This document shows positions 29,488 to 39,506 of a stretch of 64,000 bases of DNA, piece after piece. The DNA is from Melanopsichium pennsylvanicum (lineage: Eukaryota; Basidiomycota; Ustilaginomycetes; Ustilaginales). The notes below the pieces were generated by a model. It had not been told where the DNA came from. It saw only the letters and a list, made by a program, of their open reading frames with translations, and did no database searches. The DNA is taken from assembly GCA_900208305.1 (NCBI GenBank), contig OAPG01000002.1, forward strand, positions 248,001-312,000. The letters are read 5' to 3'. Each line of letters opens with the position of its first letter. Position 1 is the stretch's first letter. A program made the position numbers and the translations under genes.

Positions 29488-30657
29488 ATGCTCTTTGTCG
29501 ACAAATACCGCCCAAAAGCTCTCTCAGAGTTGCACTATCATCCAGGCCTCTCCGAACGTCTCACATCGCTTGCCGCCCATGAAGACTTTCCGCACATCCT
29601 CATGTACGGACCCACTGGTGCCGGCAAGAAGACTCGTATAGCTTGTCTCCTCCGCGAACTTTATGGCAGTGGCACGTATAAGCTTAAAATCGACCAACGA
29701 GTGTTTGTCACTCCCTCCAATCGAAAAATCGATGTCAATATCGTCTCGTCCAATTATCACATCGAACTTACCCCTTCCGACGCGGGAAATTACGACAGAC
29801 TCGTCATTCAGGATATCTTGAAGGAGATTGCGCAAACACAGAATGTCGATTTGAACGCGAGACATAGGTTCAAGGTGGTAGTGATCAATGAAGCCGACAG
29901 TTTGAGTAGGGATGCACAAAGTGCATTGAGGAGGACGATGGAAAAGTACATGGGCAATCTGAGATTGGTGCTATGCGCGACGAGTACGAGCAAGATCATC
30001 GGTCCCATCCGGTCCAGATGCTTGCTATTTCGGGTTGGCGCACCCAGTGATGAAGAAGTGAGCATGCATACACTCCATCTCTTCACCTTCTCTCACATCC
30101 TTTCATGATCGCGAGTTGCGATACTGACCATCATCTTCCCCTTCTTTCCCTGGTCCCCACAGATGAAATCCGTTCTCTCTCACGTCGCCAAGAAGGAACG
30201 CTTCAGCATCCCCGACAATGTTCAGATCCAAATCTGCGATGACTGCAACGGTAACCTCCGGAAAGCCCTCCTCGTGCTTGAAGCTCTCCGTATGCAATCC
30301 CCCGACCTCTCCTCTTCCTCGATTAGGATCGCCAAACCAGACTGGGAGATCTACATTTCCAAAACGTCCGATATGATCCTCAGCGATCCTTCACCTCACA
30401 ACCTCCTCGCCGTTCGTTCGAAATTGTACGAGTTGTTGGTTCATGCCATCCCACCGACGTTGATACTGAAACATCTGGCAGGAGGGTTGGTGAACAAGGT
30501 GGATGCACAGGTGAAAAGTGCGATTATCCAGAAAGCGGCGTTTTACGAGTTGAGAACCAGGACGGGAAGCAAGGTCATCTTTCATCTGGAGGCGTTTGTG
30601 GCGGCAGTGATGCATATTCAAAAGAGTTTCCTCATGGGCATGGCTTGGGATGATTAA
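29488..30657 (+). CDS. RFC5: replication factor C subunit 5
   Basis: This is a small subunit of the clamp loader that places PCNA on primed DNA and also serves alternative RFC complexes. Exon 1 is 29488-30057 and exon 2 is 30163-30657, with a GTGAGC...CCACAG intron. The frame opens upstream through a TG repeat, but MLFVDKYRPK is the family start. The spliced length is 354 residues. The Walker A motif reads GPTGAGKKT, with the double lysine typical of Rfc5. Walker B is the atypical INEADSLSRDAQ, and the SRC motif is kept (RSRC). A non-canonical ATPase site is normal for this subunit. Confidence 0.96.
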
Positions 30658-30979
30658 GGTAATCAGCCACAGTAGGAGTATGTCCATCAAAACAGCACGG
30701 TTTCAGGGTAATAGCATTGATTTTCATCGTTGTCTTTGTTACTGGAGAGCTACTGTGGACAGCATCGTGCAGTTCAGATCGGACGCTATGCTTACTGCAT
30801 GGCAGGACACTTATTCGTGACCTGGCGTTGGGCGAGTTATGTCGATTGATGCGTTCATTCAGTCTGTGACTGTCAATCTTGCGCTGCTTGTGGTGCTCCG
30901 GCAGAGGTATAGTCTCATATTCTGTTCAGGCAGATGGACACCGTCAACTTCAGGCCGCCATCGCAACGATTTCGCAAGT
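30658..30979. other. convergent intergenic region
   Basis: 3' flanks of RFC5 and of the four-exon gene; no further feature seen. Confidence 0.5.
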
Positions 30980-32212
30980 CTAGTCCTTCTTCTCGTTCTT
31001 CTTTGGTGAGAACCCTTTGCGCTTGGGTTTTTGCTCAACCTCCCACCGCTTGTTTGCCACTTCCCCGCCGTTGGCGTCCTTGAGCAATTGGCGAACCTGT
31101 ATGGCGATGAAGAACGGACAGCGTTGAGATTCTCGCACGTGCCTTGATGAAAGAAGTGGAAGATGTAGGACGGAAAACACTCACCTTGACAAGCAGGCGA
31201 TCTTTGATCTTCCAAGGAAGAAGCGACGGGCTTGCATCGTACAGTTCGGAAGCCTGATAGCGTTTGAGCTCTTTCAGAGCGCACAAGGTGTGTGAGCAAA
31301 CCGTCACCGGACCGGTAGAAAGGAGGACGACACACGCGCAATGAGAGAAAGGTAGACTTACATCTTCATGCACAACCTTGAGAATGGCAAAGTTGAGATC
31401 GTTCACATGCTCCGGCTGTCAACCCTGTTTCATCATGCAACATAGCGAAAGACAGCATGTACGAATCGGCACATCGTGTTGTGTCAGCGTCTGTTCCATC
31501 GCTCCGAACAAGCTTTCTTAACACTTACGCAAGCTGGTGGCACTTGCTGAGGCTCACTTCTTGGAGTGACGGGAGCGATACTGGTGTTCACCTTCTCCTT
31601 TTTAGGCGTGCCAGGCAGGGACGAGGATGCGCTCTGTTCCTTGTTGATTTGCTTCTTGGGAGTCGTAATCTTGTTGGTGGGACTCTCGCCTTTGCTCGCG
31701 CCAGCGGTAGTGCGAACCTTTTTTGGGGTGCTCGGCAGAGAAAGAATGATCTTCTGAGGCTTGCCGTTGCCAACGGTGGCCGTGGCCGCGGCCGAATCCC
31801 GGATGTCGCCACTGTTGAGAACCTTTCTGACCTTGCTCAGATGAGTCTGTTTGACAGCCTCGCTGTCAACATCGCTTTCTTCCACCGTGTCGTCATCGGA
31901 GACCATCTCTTTCTTGATCGCAATTGCGGACTTCTCATCCTTGCGAGGAGAGATGGTAGATCTTATATAAGAGATGGGAATGCTTGTTTCACTTCTGTCG
32001 ATAGACTTAGCCTTCCTATCGTCTTCATTCTTGTTCGTGTTCATGTAGACAGAGGCATAATGACGAGGTGTTCTGATGTCATCGTCGCCTTCCGTTGCGT
32101 TGGCAACAGCGAAGGGAGCAGGGTTGGCGAGAATGGTGGTAATACGTGCGTTGCGCTTGACCGGGTTGGTGGGCTTGGAAGGTGAGGCGGGCGGATGAGC
32201 GCTGAAGGACAT
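30980..32212 (-). CDS. unidentified four-exon nuclear-type protein
   Basis: Four exons in the minus direction: 32212-31529, 31415-31362, 31268-31185 and 31096-30980. All three introns are phase 0, with donors GTAAGT, GTAAGT and GTGAGT. The second acceptor is a less usual GAG, chosen to keep the frame. The product is 312 residues. The first 228 are disordered, basic and rich in Ser/Thr-Pro with LPSTPKK and LPGTPKK repeats, which are candidate CDK sites. The last 85 form a predicted helical domain (PEHVNDLNFAILKVVHED, then LKRYQASELYDASPSLLPWK) and a basic tail. The compact C-terminal domain looks conserved, but I cannot name the family. The basic tail and CDK-like sites suggest a nuclear protein; that is inference. 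Confidence 0.7.
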
Positions 32213-32667
32213 TACGTCGAAGGGCCTTTCATTGCAGTTAGGGGTCTCGGATCGTTCGAGGACTGATGCGCTCCCCCCCCCTTAAAAGAGCTGATAGGCC
32301 GATGGAAGGTCTTAGGGAGTTGTGGAGAACTCGAGCGCATGGAGCTGATTCTGTAGACCAAAGCTTCCGCACCCATCGCCTTTACGCTTTGTGTTTCCAG
32401 CTCATTGAAGGCTCGCTCTGCGGGTGCATTGCTTCTGGCACCGTCTGCACCTCCGCACTTCCCGCATTGAAGCCAGCTGGTACGATGAGGCAGCGTTTCA
32501 GGGTCTCTATGGAAGGTCAGCCAAACAAAGCTCAATGAACACTTGGCGCTCTTGACACAAGATTGTATCATTGCAAAATAGATGCTATAAGAACGTCCGG
32601 GAGGAGATTGTGCCGTTGTCAAAGCGATTGACCAAATAGGGCATTTTATTGCGGATATCGAAACTTC
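32213..32667. other. intergenic, tandem minus-strand genes
   Basis: Upstream of the four-exon gene and downstream of DBP6. It contains a run of nine C at 32273-32281. No gene supported. Confidence 0.5.
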
Positions 32668-35229
32668 TTACTCATTGCGATAGAACGTGGCCATCCGCGA
32701 AAGAGCCTCGTCATACGACTCTGTCAACTTCTTCAGCTCCCTCTCCAGGGCATCGCCTTGTACGTAATCAATCTCACTCTCATCCCCTTTGATCTTCTTT
32801 GGCTTAATCTTTACAATCGGTGTCTGCCTCACAATCTGCCTCACCATTTTCTTGAAGTGCCGCGCCTCCTGTTCCTCCACCAGTGTCCAAGCATCGCCGT
32901 GTTTGCCAGCTCTCGCTGTCCTACCCACCCTGTGCACATATTTGGCTGGATCGACGGGTGCGTCGTAGGAGATGACATGTTCGACCGAAGGCAAGTCGAT
33001 ACCACGGGAGATGAGGTCTGAGCAGACGAGTAGATCGATTCCGCCCTTTCCAAATTGCGCCAAGATCCGCTGACGGTCGGAAGGTTTCAGCTCGGAAGAG
33101 TAGTTCTGAACAACCAAAGATTTACCGCCTCGAGGGATGAGACCATTCTCAGTACGCACAGCTTCGAAGATTTCGATAAGCTTGACGAGACGGGCGGCGG
33201 AGTCGACGGATTTGGTAAAGACCAGAGCTTTATTAATCCTATCCTTGCACTCACCGTCGACTTGATCGGGACGGTGCAGCAAGTAAAGCAGGTGGAAGGG
33301 CTTCTCGGCAGAGGTTGTGACGAGCATGTGTTCGCGCAACGAGTGCGGGAGTGAGAATCGTTCGTGTTGTTGTCCACCGCTCAGACCAGCTTCGTCATTG
33401 CCAGCAGCAACATTGTCCTGAACGGTGATGTAGTGAGGATTGCGCAGGCCGAGAGCGGCGATCTTGGCTGGATCGCGTGTGAGCGTGGCGGAGAAGAGAA
33501 GCTTCTGTACGGATGCGACGGGTTCTTCCTGAAGAGTGGAAGATGCGGCGGATCCGAGACCTGATGCAGTGCCGCAGAGAATTTCGCAGGGAGCCTGCGC
33601 AGGTCCAGACGGGCCTATTATATGAGTCTTGCCTTCAGCGGCGGCAAGCACTCGTCGAAGCCATTCCTGGAAGGACTGGTTCAACAACCGGTCCGCTTCA
33701 TCAATGACCAAGAATCTCAAGTGCGCTAACGTGAATCCAGGCGTAGAGTCAAGATGGTCAATCAATCGACCAGGCGTAGCGATCAAGATGTCCACTTTCA
33801 TTTCCCTCTGTGCGCCCTCATCGTCTTCGTCTTGTCCAGCTGTGAGCCCGACCAGCTGACTCTGCTCGTGCGCGAAGCTGTGTTGACCGGTCGCCGTACC
33901 GATCCTCAGTCCTGATCCCTTCGCCACCAGCTCCAGAGTGCTCTTCACCTGTGAGACCAGGTCGCGAGTGGGAAGGACAATCAGAGCTCGCAGACGAACG
34001 ATCTGTCGCGAACGGAGCACTTCGACGATAGGCACTGTATACGCAAGTGTCTTCCCGCTTCCCGTCGGTGAAGAGACGCAAAGATCCCGGGGCGGAGCAA
34101 AGGGTCGGTACAAAGATCGGCTTCGAGGCTGAGCCAGGAGTGTAGGGATCACGGATACTTGGACGGCAAACCACTGGCTGACACCGAGAGATTCGAGGCG
34201 GAAACGGACCGTGTCGCTGAGTGGTACTTTTCCAAAATCGTCATTGGTGATTCGAGCCGAGAGGGTTGCTGAATCGTCGTCGTCTGATTGTGCTTCTGAC
34301 ACCTCTTCGTCGACGATGGTCTGGCCGCCGCCTGGCGCTAAAGGCGCAGACATAGTGCGCACAGCCGCCTTTGAAGACCGGTGCTGCGGAAGAGGCCGTG
34401 AAAGAGTCGGGTTCACGACGGTTCGATTCGAAAGACCTTGAGGAAGACCAAGAGAGCTGATAAGCTTGGGGTCGACAGCTTTCTTGACGCCGGCAAGTGG
34501 AAAACGTTCCAGCGCCCTCATCTCTTTCCATTCGGTCTTTTCTGATTCATCAACTTCTCGATCGTTGACACAAGCGTCAACATCGCCTTCTCTTGCTCCG
34601 GTTCCATCAGAGCCAGCAGATGATGCCGACTCAGAACTCGAGTCTTGATCAGAATCTTGGTCAATTTCGGACTCTGAGCTGAACGAATTATCGCCCTTTG
34701 CCTCTTGAACCTTCCTGATTTTTTTGGCCGCTTCCAAACGATGCAGGGCCTCCTCTTCAGGCAAATGCGAGATGATCGAATTATCCGCTACCGCCGCGGT
34801 CTTGTCCTCGTCTGTCTTTGGCTTCTTTGGAGCAGCTCTTATTCTCGCCTTACGTCTATCCTTCTTTGCCTTGAGGTATCGTGCCTTTGCTTTGGTCTTC
34901 TCTTTTGGGCCTGTTTGGGCCTTGTTCACTGACCGTCGGAGTAACGGAGCTGCGTTGAGTCGAGAAGGATGGATATTGAGCGATGGTCTCGCAGCTGGTG
35001 ATGCGGACAGGGCTGCATTGTCGGATGTAGAGGGTACTGATGTGTTGGTGACAGGATCTGAGGTGGCAAGTTGTGATGCGGATGCTGGATTGCTGGTTGG
35101 GAGAAGTCTGCGCTTCTTTGCGATGCGTTCATTGAGGGCATCGAGTTTGGCTTTGTCCACCGTGTCGTGGTTGTTCCCTGCCGTAGAAGAAGAGCCCCCG
35201 AAAGCGTCGAATCGCTTTATTGAAAACAT
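32668..35229 (-). CDS. DBP6: DEAD-box RNA helicase Dbp6/DDX51 family
   Basis: This nucleolar ATP-dependent helicase is needed in early 60S ribosomal subunit assembly. The single exon encodes 853 residues. The N-terminal 330 residues are charged and disordered, with basic (KAKARYLKAKKDRRKARIR) and acidic tracts. The helicase core follows: a Q-motif-like WFAVQVSVIP, motif I SPTGSGKT near 390, motif Ia LPTRDL, motif Ib TPGR, motif II DEAD near 510, motif III SAT, motif V SRGID and motif VI HRVGRTARAG near 765. The WF-x-VQ start and the spacing fit the Dbp6/DDX51 branch better than Rok1 or Has1. It is divergent to TFB4. Confidence 0.9.
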   Translation of the reverse strand: MFSIKRFDAFGGSSSTAGNNHDTVDKAKLDALNERIAKKRRLLPTSNPASASQLATSDPVTNTSVPSTSDNAALSASPAARPSLNIHPSRLNAAPLLRRSVNKAQTGPKEKTKAKARYLKAKKDRRKARIRAAPKKPKTDEDKTAAVADNSIISHLPEEEALHRLEAAKKIRKVQEAKGDNSFSSESEIDQDSDQDSSSESASSAGSDGTGAREGDVDACVNDREVDESEKTEWKEMRALERFPLAGVKKAVDPKLISSLGLPQGLSNRTVVNPTLSRPLPQHRSSKAAVRTMSAPLAPGGGQTIVDEEVSEAQSDDDDSATLSARITNDDFGKVPLSDTVRFRLESLGVSQWFAVQVSVIPTLLAQPRSRSLYRPFAPPRDLCVSSPTGSGKTLAYTVPIVEVLRSRQIVRLRALIVLPTRDLVSQVKSTLELVAKGSGLRIGTATGQHSFAHEQSQLVGLTAGQDEDDEGAQREMKVDILIATPGRLIDHLDSTPGFTLAHLRFLVIDEADRLLNQSFQEWLRRVLAAAEGKTHIIGPSGPAQAPCEILCGTASGLGSAASSTLQEEPVASVQKLLFSATLTRDPAKIAALGLRNPHYITVQDNVAAGNDEAGLSGGQQHERFSLPHSLREHMLVTTSAEKPFHLLYLLHRPDQVDGECKDRINKALVFTKSVDSAARLVKLIEIFEAVRTENGLIPRGGKSLVVQNYSSELKPSDRQRILAQFGKGGIDLLVCSDLISRGIDLPSVEHVISYDAPVDPAKYVHRVGRTARAGKHGDAWTLVEEQEARHFKKMVRQIVRQTPIVKIKPKKIKGDESEIDYVQGDALERELKKLTESYDEALSRMATFYRNE

Positions 35230-35641
35230 GATATGCTGGCCGCCTCTAGATGATGTGATTGTTAGTGATTTTCAACGGATAAGCTGATGTTCAGAAAGGG
35301 TCGATCTAGGGGGAAGGGCAAGGGATATCAGATGCATGGTTGCACAAGAGTGTGGAGCAAAACAGGCTACAGAACCCTTTGGCCTTTCAAAAAAAAGTCA
35401 CACCAAACAGGCTTTTTTGCAAAATTCTTACGAGATATCGGAAGTCGGCCATGATAACAGCTGACATGTGCTGACTTGTGGTTTGTCATTCACGGTTGAA
35501 CCACATCTTCACATTGCACTCAGTTGCAACCAGCACCACTCTCTGCAAATCAAGAAGATCTAGCGTCTTAATTTACCTAACACCTCCATCCCTTCAAAGT
35601 CTAGCCTGACAAACCACGGCGACCCAAGAAGTGACTTGGAT
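35230..35641. promoter_or_regulatory. divergent promoter region DBP6/TFB4
   Basis: Short 412-nt shared upstream region of two housekeeping genes. No specific binding site is claimed. Confidence 0.45.
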
Positions 35642-36907
35642 ATGCCGGCACCAACGAGCCAAGCCAAGTCAACCACCGAGATCGCCAATGCAGGCTTTTC
35701 CCACATCCAATCTTCCAAAACCAGCGCAACGCACGCTTCCCCCGACTTCCTCGTGCTCGTGCTCGACATCAACCCTTTAGCATGGATCGGACGCTCTGAA
35801 GCGCTAGGAAAGGGCAAGGGCAGGCAAATTTCTAGCGAAGTAGCCCTTGAAGATGCTCTGTCGGCCATCATGATCATGCTCAACGCGCATATGGCCATGC
35901 AACATGAGAATGGTTTGGCAATCTACGCTGCCGCTGGAACAGGAACTGCCCAGCTACTGTACTCGACCGCATCCTTTTCAGCTAAGGCACCAAGTGCAGG
36001 TCCAACGTTCTCGGCTGGCTCATCGAGTGTACACAAGCCGGACGCAAATACCTACCAGCACTTCAAATTGGTCGACGACAACCTTGAGCAAGGCATCAGG
36101 AAGACGTGCAGGACGATGTTCGATCATGCGAGGCAGGCACAAGCAACTGTAGAAGCGAATGCGGACAATGAAGGAGCTAGGCATGCTACCCTAGCGCGCT
36201 CTGTCAATGTCGGTATCGTGTCCGCCCTCTCTCAGGCGCTGTGCCATCTCAACAGACTTGGGCTTAGCGACGCAACAGATGCAGCCAATTCAGGAAACGG
36301 CATCGCTGCAACAGCACAGACACGAGCGGGAGGTGGCAACACCGCTAGCACCTCGTCAGGAGCACTCGGTGGTATCGGCGGCTTCAAATCACGCATCCTC
36401 ATTCTCTCTGTGACCCAAGATGCCTCTACCCAGTATATTCCCATGATGAACTGCATCTTTGCCGCACAGAAGAAAGGAATCACCATCGACGTGTGCAAGC
36501 TCTTCGGCTCTGACACCGTCTTCCTTCAACAAGCGTCTTACCTCACTTCCGGAACGTACTTTCGCCTCTCGGATGACCAAGATGAAGGAGCAAACAGGAA
36601 ACAAGCCACAACAGATATGCGGTCGAGCCTAGTGCAGACGCTGTTGACGACATATTTGCCGAGCAGGTCTATGAGGGGCGTTTTGAACCTCCCGACTCTG
36701 GAAGAAATCGATTTCAGGGCGGCATGCTTTTGTCACAGGAGAATAGTGGATATCGGATATATCTGTAGTGTCTGTTTGAGTTTATTCTGTCAGCCAAGGC
36801 CGTTCTGCCTGACCTGCAGGAGCAGGTTCCCTAAAGATACATTAGGGAGGTACGAAAATGAGCTGCTCTTCATAGATGATGCGGACAGGGTTGGTGCCGT
36901 GGCCTAG
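35642..36907 (+). CDS. TFB4: TFIIH core subunit Tfb4 (p34)
   Basis: This is a structural subunit of TFIIH, used in transcription initiation and nucleotide excision repair, where it contacts the p44/Ssl1 subunit. The start is the ATG at 35642 (MPAPTSQ); the frame opens two codons earlier at a non-ATG. It has 421 residues and no intron. The N-terminal von Willebrand A-like domain begins FLVLVLDINPLAWIG and continues through RILILSVTQD and the PMMNCIFAAQK helix. The C-terminal zinc-binding region has cysteine pairs (CFCHRR, CSVCLSLFCQ, CLTCRSRF). A poorly conserved Gly/Ala/Thr-rich insertion lies around residues 210-245. Confidence 0.95.
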   Translation: MPAPTSQAKSTTEIANAGFSHIQSSKTSATHASPDFLVLVLDINPLAWIGRSEALGKGKGRQISSEVALEDALSAIMIMLNAHMAMQHENGLAIYAAAGTGTAQLLYSTASFSAKAPSAGPTFSAGSSSVHKPDANTYQHFKLVDDNLEQGIRKTCRTMFDHARQAQATVEANADNEGARHATLARSVNVGIVSALSQALCHLNRLGLSDATDAANSGNGIAATAQTRAGGGNTASTSSGALGGIGGFKSRILILSVTQDASTQYIPMMNCIFAAQKKGITIDVCKLFGSDTVFLQQASYLTSGTYFRLSDDQDEGANRKQATTDMRSSLVQTLLTTYLPSRSMRGVLNLPTLEEIDFRAACFCHRRIVDIGYICSVCLSLFCQPRPFCLTCRSRFPKDTLGRYENELLFIDDADRVGAVA

Positions 36908-39506
36908 TTGTGACTACCTTGCTATCATTTTCACTGATAACCATCGCATCAAGCTTCCTCGAGGTGGGAGGGAACACTGGACATCGTGTGTTCAACTGAC
37001 CCCGATTCAGATCGGTTCTCGTGATTCTGCGACACCCGACTCTTTCCGCCGGCAAGAGTTTGTCCCTGCAGCAGATACCGTGAGCATTCGCAAAGGAGTA
37101 TGCGAAATGAAAGCTCATGCTGACAATACGTGGTCCTTGGGATTCTGAGCGATTCATACCTTTCGGTCGGTCAAAGCATTGTGAGGAACGCACGGAAATT
37201 TTGTGAAATGTTGTGGACAGCGGAACAGAAGAGCCAAGAAGCACAGCGTGGCTTGCTGAGGATGCAATATGCGAGGAGGCCAAATCGCGAGGAATGAGCG
37301 TTGCACGCGTTCCTTTTTGTCTCTCCCTGCCTGCATACCCGTCGTCTTACCAACGGTCATCCCATGAATATATTTCAAGATGTAAATCACAATACAATCC
37401 TAGCGCTGAGCACTGTAAACTCGTTGTCCTAGCACAGCTCAGAGACATTTAGATTTGAAATCCGCAGTGTGGAAAGAATCTGAACGCGTCCTTGGACCAA
37501 CCTGTCAAAAAGACGATTCACTAAATGACGTTGCCTATGCCAGCCTGCTTTCACCTGCTTCCAAGACAAGATGCTTCACGGGGCATAGTGGAAGCGAAAT
37601 TGGCGACACTCCTCTGATTCCGTTGCGAAAGACGAAGAGAAAGGACTTGCCCAGAGGGGAGCGGGAAAAAAGGGGTTACGTTCTCCAACAGAGTTGGACA
37701 ACGAGGCCCGTGTCAGCTATGCACGAGAACATTTTTCGCTACACAATCACTTTCCCTTCGGCCGCTTGGCCGCTGAAATACAGTCCCGTGCAAAAGTGCA
37801 GCATGCCTACCTTTCAGCTTCATGGCTCAGAAACAACCGGCTGCGCTGATAATCCAGACAGATGCCAAGCTGCACTGTGTCTAAGAAACCGCTTGCAAGC
37901 GACATCGGCATATAACGCCGAGATTTGGCAGTGAGAGAGGCGTAATGTGATTGGGGGGGCATATCGCATGCCATTCTTGCCCTGACCCTACTGACAAGTA
38001 ATGGCTATGTATTCCTGTAACAGCAAATGGTCACTTTGAGCCCATGAAAGAAGCAGGCCTCAGATTTGGAGCAAAGAGAGTCGCTTACGTTCAAGTTGGA
38101 ATGATCGCTCGACTAAGAGCGACCTCCCGTACCGGCCTCTGCCGTGCATAGTTGCTCGTTTGTGCGAGGTCAAGGCGGAGTCTAAATCTGACCGTCGTTC
38201 GTTTCATGTCATCTCAAATATGCTGCAGATCGTCAAAGACTTGCGGAAACCTCGGAAGATGTGACAGAATGCCTGTCCCTGCCCCTTGGTTCTCTCTGTT
38301 TGTCGACTCGTGGCGTGCACCTGCGTTTACAGTGTCACATTATAAAGACGGAGAGTTGAATTCATGCATGCAACACTGAAATGCTGCAAAGAGGAAACAG
38401 CGGGGTGAGCAATTTCATGCTCCGCGAATTGTCCAAGATCGTCTTGGAAGCCGCATGACGCCTGCTGCCCTCACACCGCCGTGCCATGCCATGCCAAGCC
38501 TCCTTGACCTCCTTTTCTCCTCGACTCGATTCGCCGCGCTCTTCCGCTATCAATAGGTCTTCACAACGCTGTGGCTACTTTCTATAGTGGAATCATTCCT
38601 CGTCGGCGGGACCGTCAACCAACATACAGCAGCGTTCGTGTTGGACAGCGATCAAGATGTGCCGTTGGCGAGCACAAGAGTCGCCGGCACACCTTCATAT
38701 TCGCTCATCGACTCATTCCGCCCGGACTGAGATGAGGGCGCCGTGGTACCTGATCTGCGTCTGCCCCCCGTCGGTGTCGTTCTGCGGAATGGAATGGCTG
38801 CGAAAGATGAAAAGGCTTAGGGCAGGTTCTTTCGTGCCGCTGATCCGTCCTCTCTCCATTCTGTCCCGGCATCGTTCAACACGCATTCGACTGCGAGCCA
38901 GTCGTCCACAGGGCCATACGTGTTCTCTTCACACAGCTGCTGCTGTATCGACTTGTCATGGCGTTTGTCGCCAAGCTCTGAGTATCTGCTCCCAGTCACC
39001 TACAGATACCATGAAACAGCGAGCTCGAAGCCGACAGCCGTGTTTCGCGTGATCATTTCATCTTGGAACTTTTAGCCTGTCCCTTTGATCGTGCCGGTGC
39101 CTTGACAAATTTTGGGTCGTTGACGGGACCCACAGATCTCCTCTTCTACGAAAACACCCCTGTCGCTAATGCTTGCAGCCCTGACCCTCTAAACCCACAT
39201 GTGACGAGCTTCCCTTCACTCATTTATCTCATCTTCCCCATTCCTCGGTCCTTGTATGCTTTTCACCACCAACTCCCCTCCCCTATCTTGCCCAGTTCCC
39301 CTTCTCCCTTCCTAAACCCCTTCTCGGACTCTGTTCTGCTTCTCGACTGAATTCAAAGGCTGAACGGTAACCACATTCTTTTGTCACGATCAAGTTTACA
39401 ACATACAGACTCGAGCATTCAGCTTTCACAATCCATATCAAAGAGCAGCAACAAGGCAGAGAGTATTACTTAAAACCCAACTCAAACTCTCAGCTGCATA
39501 ACAATC
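36908..39506. other. 2.6-kb gene-poor region upstream of glyoxal oxidase
   Basis: No supported gene. Frames at 37455-37934, 38657-39052 and 39063-39350 start at non-ATG codons or have arbitrary composition. The last 300 nt are pyrimidine-rich and lead to the glyoxal oxidase start. It may be a long regulatory region or contain a non-coding RNA, but nothing specific can be shown. Confidence 0.4.

Noticed and set aside
37455..37934. 159-codon frame in the gene-poor region
   Set aside because: No ATG near the start and no protein-like pattern.
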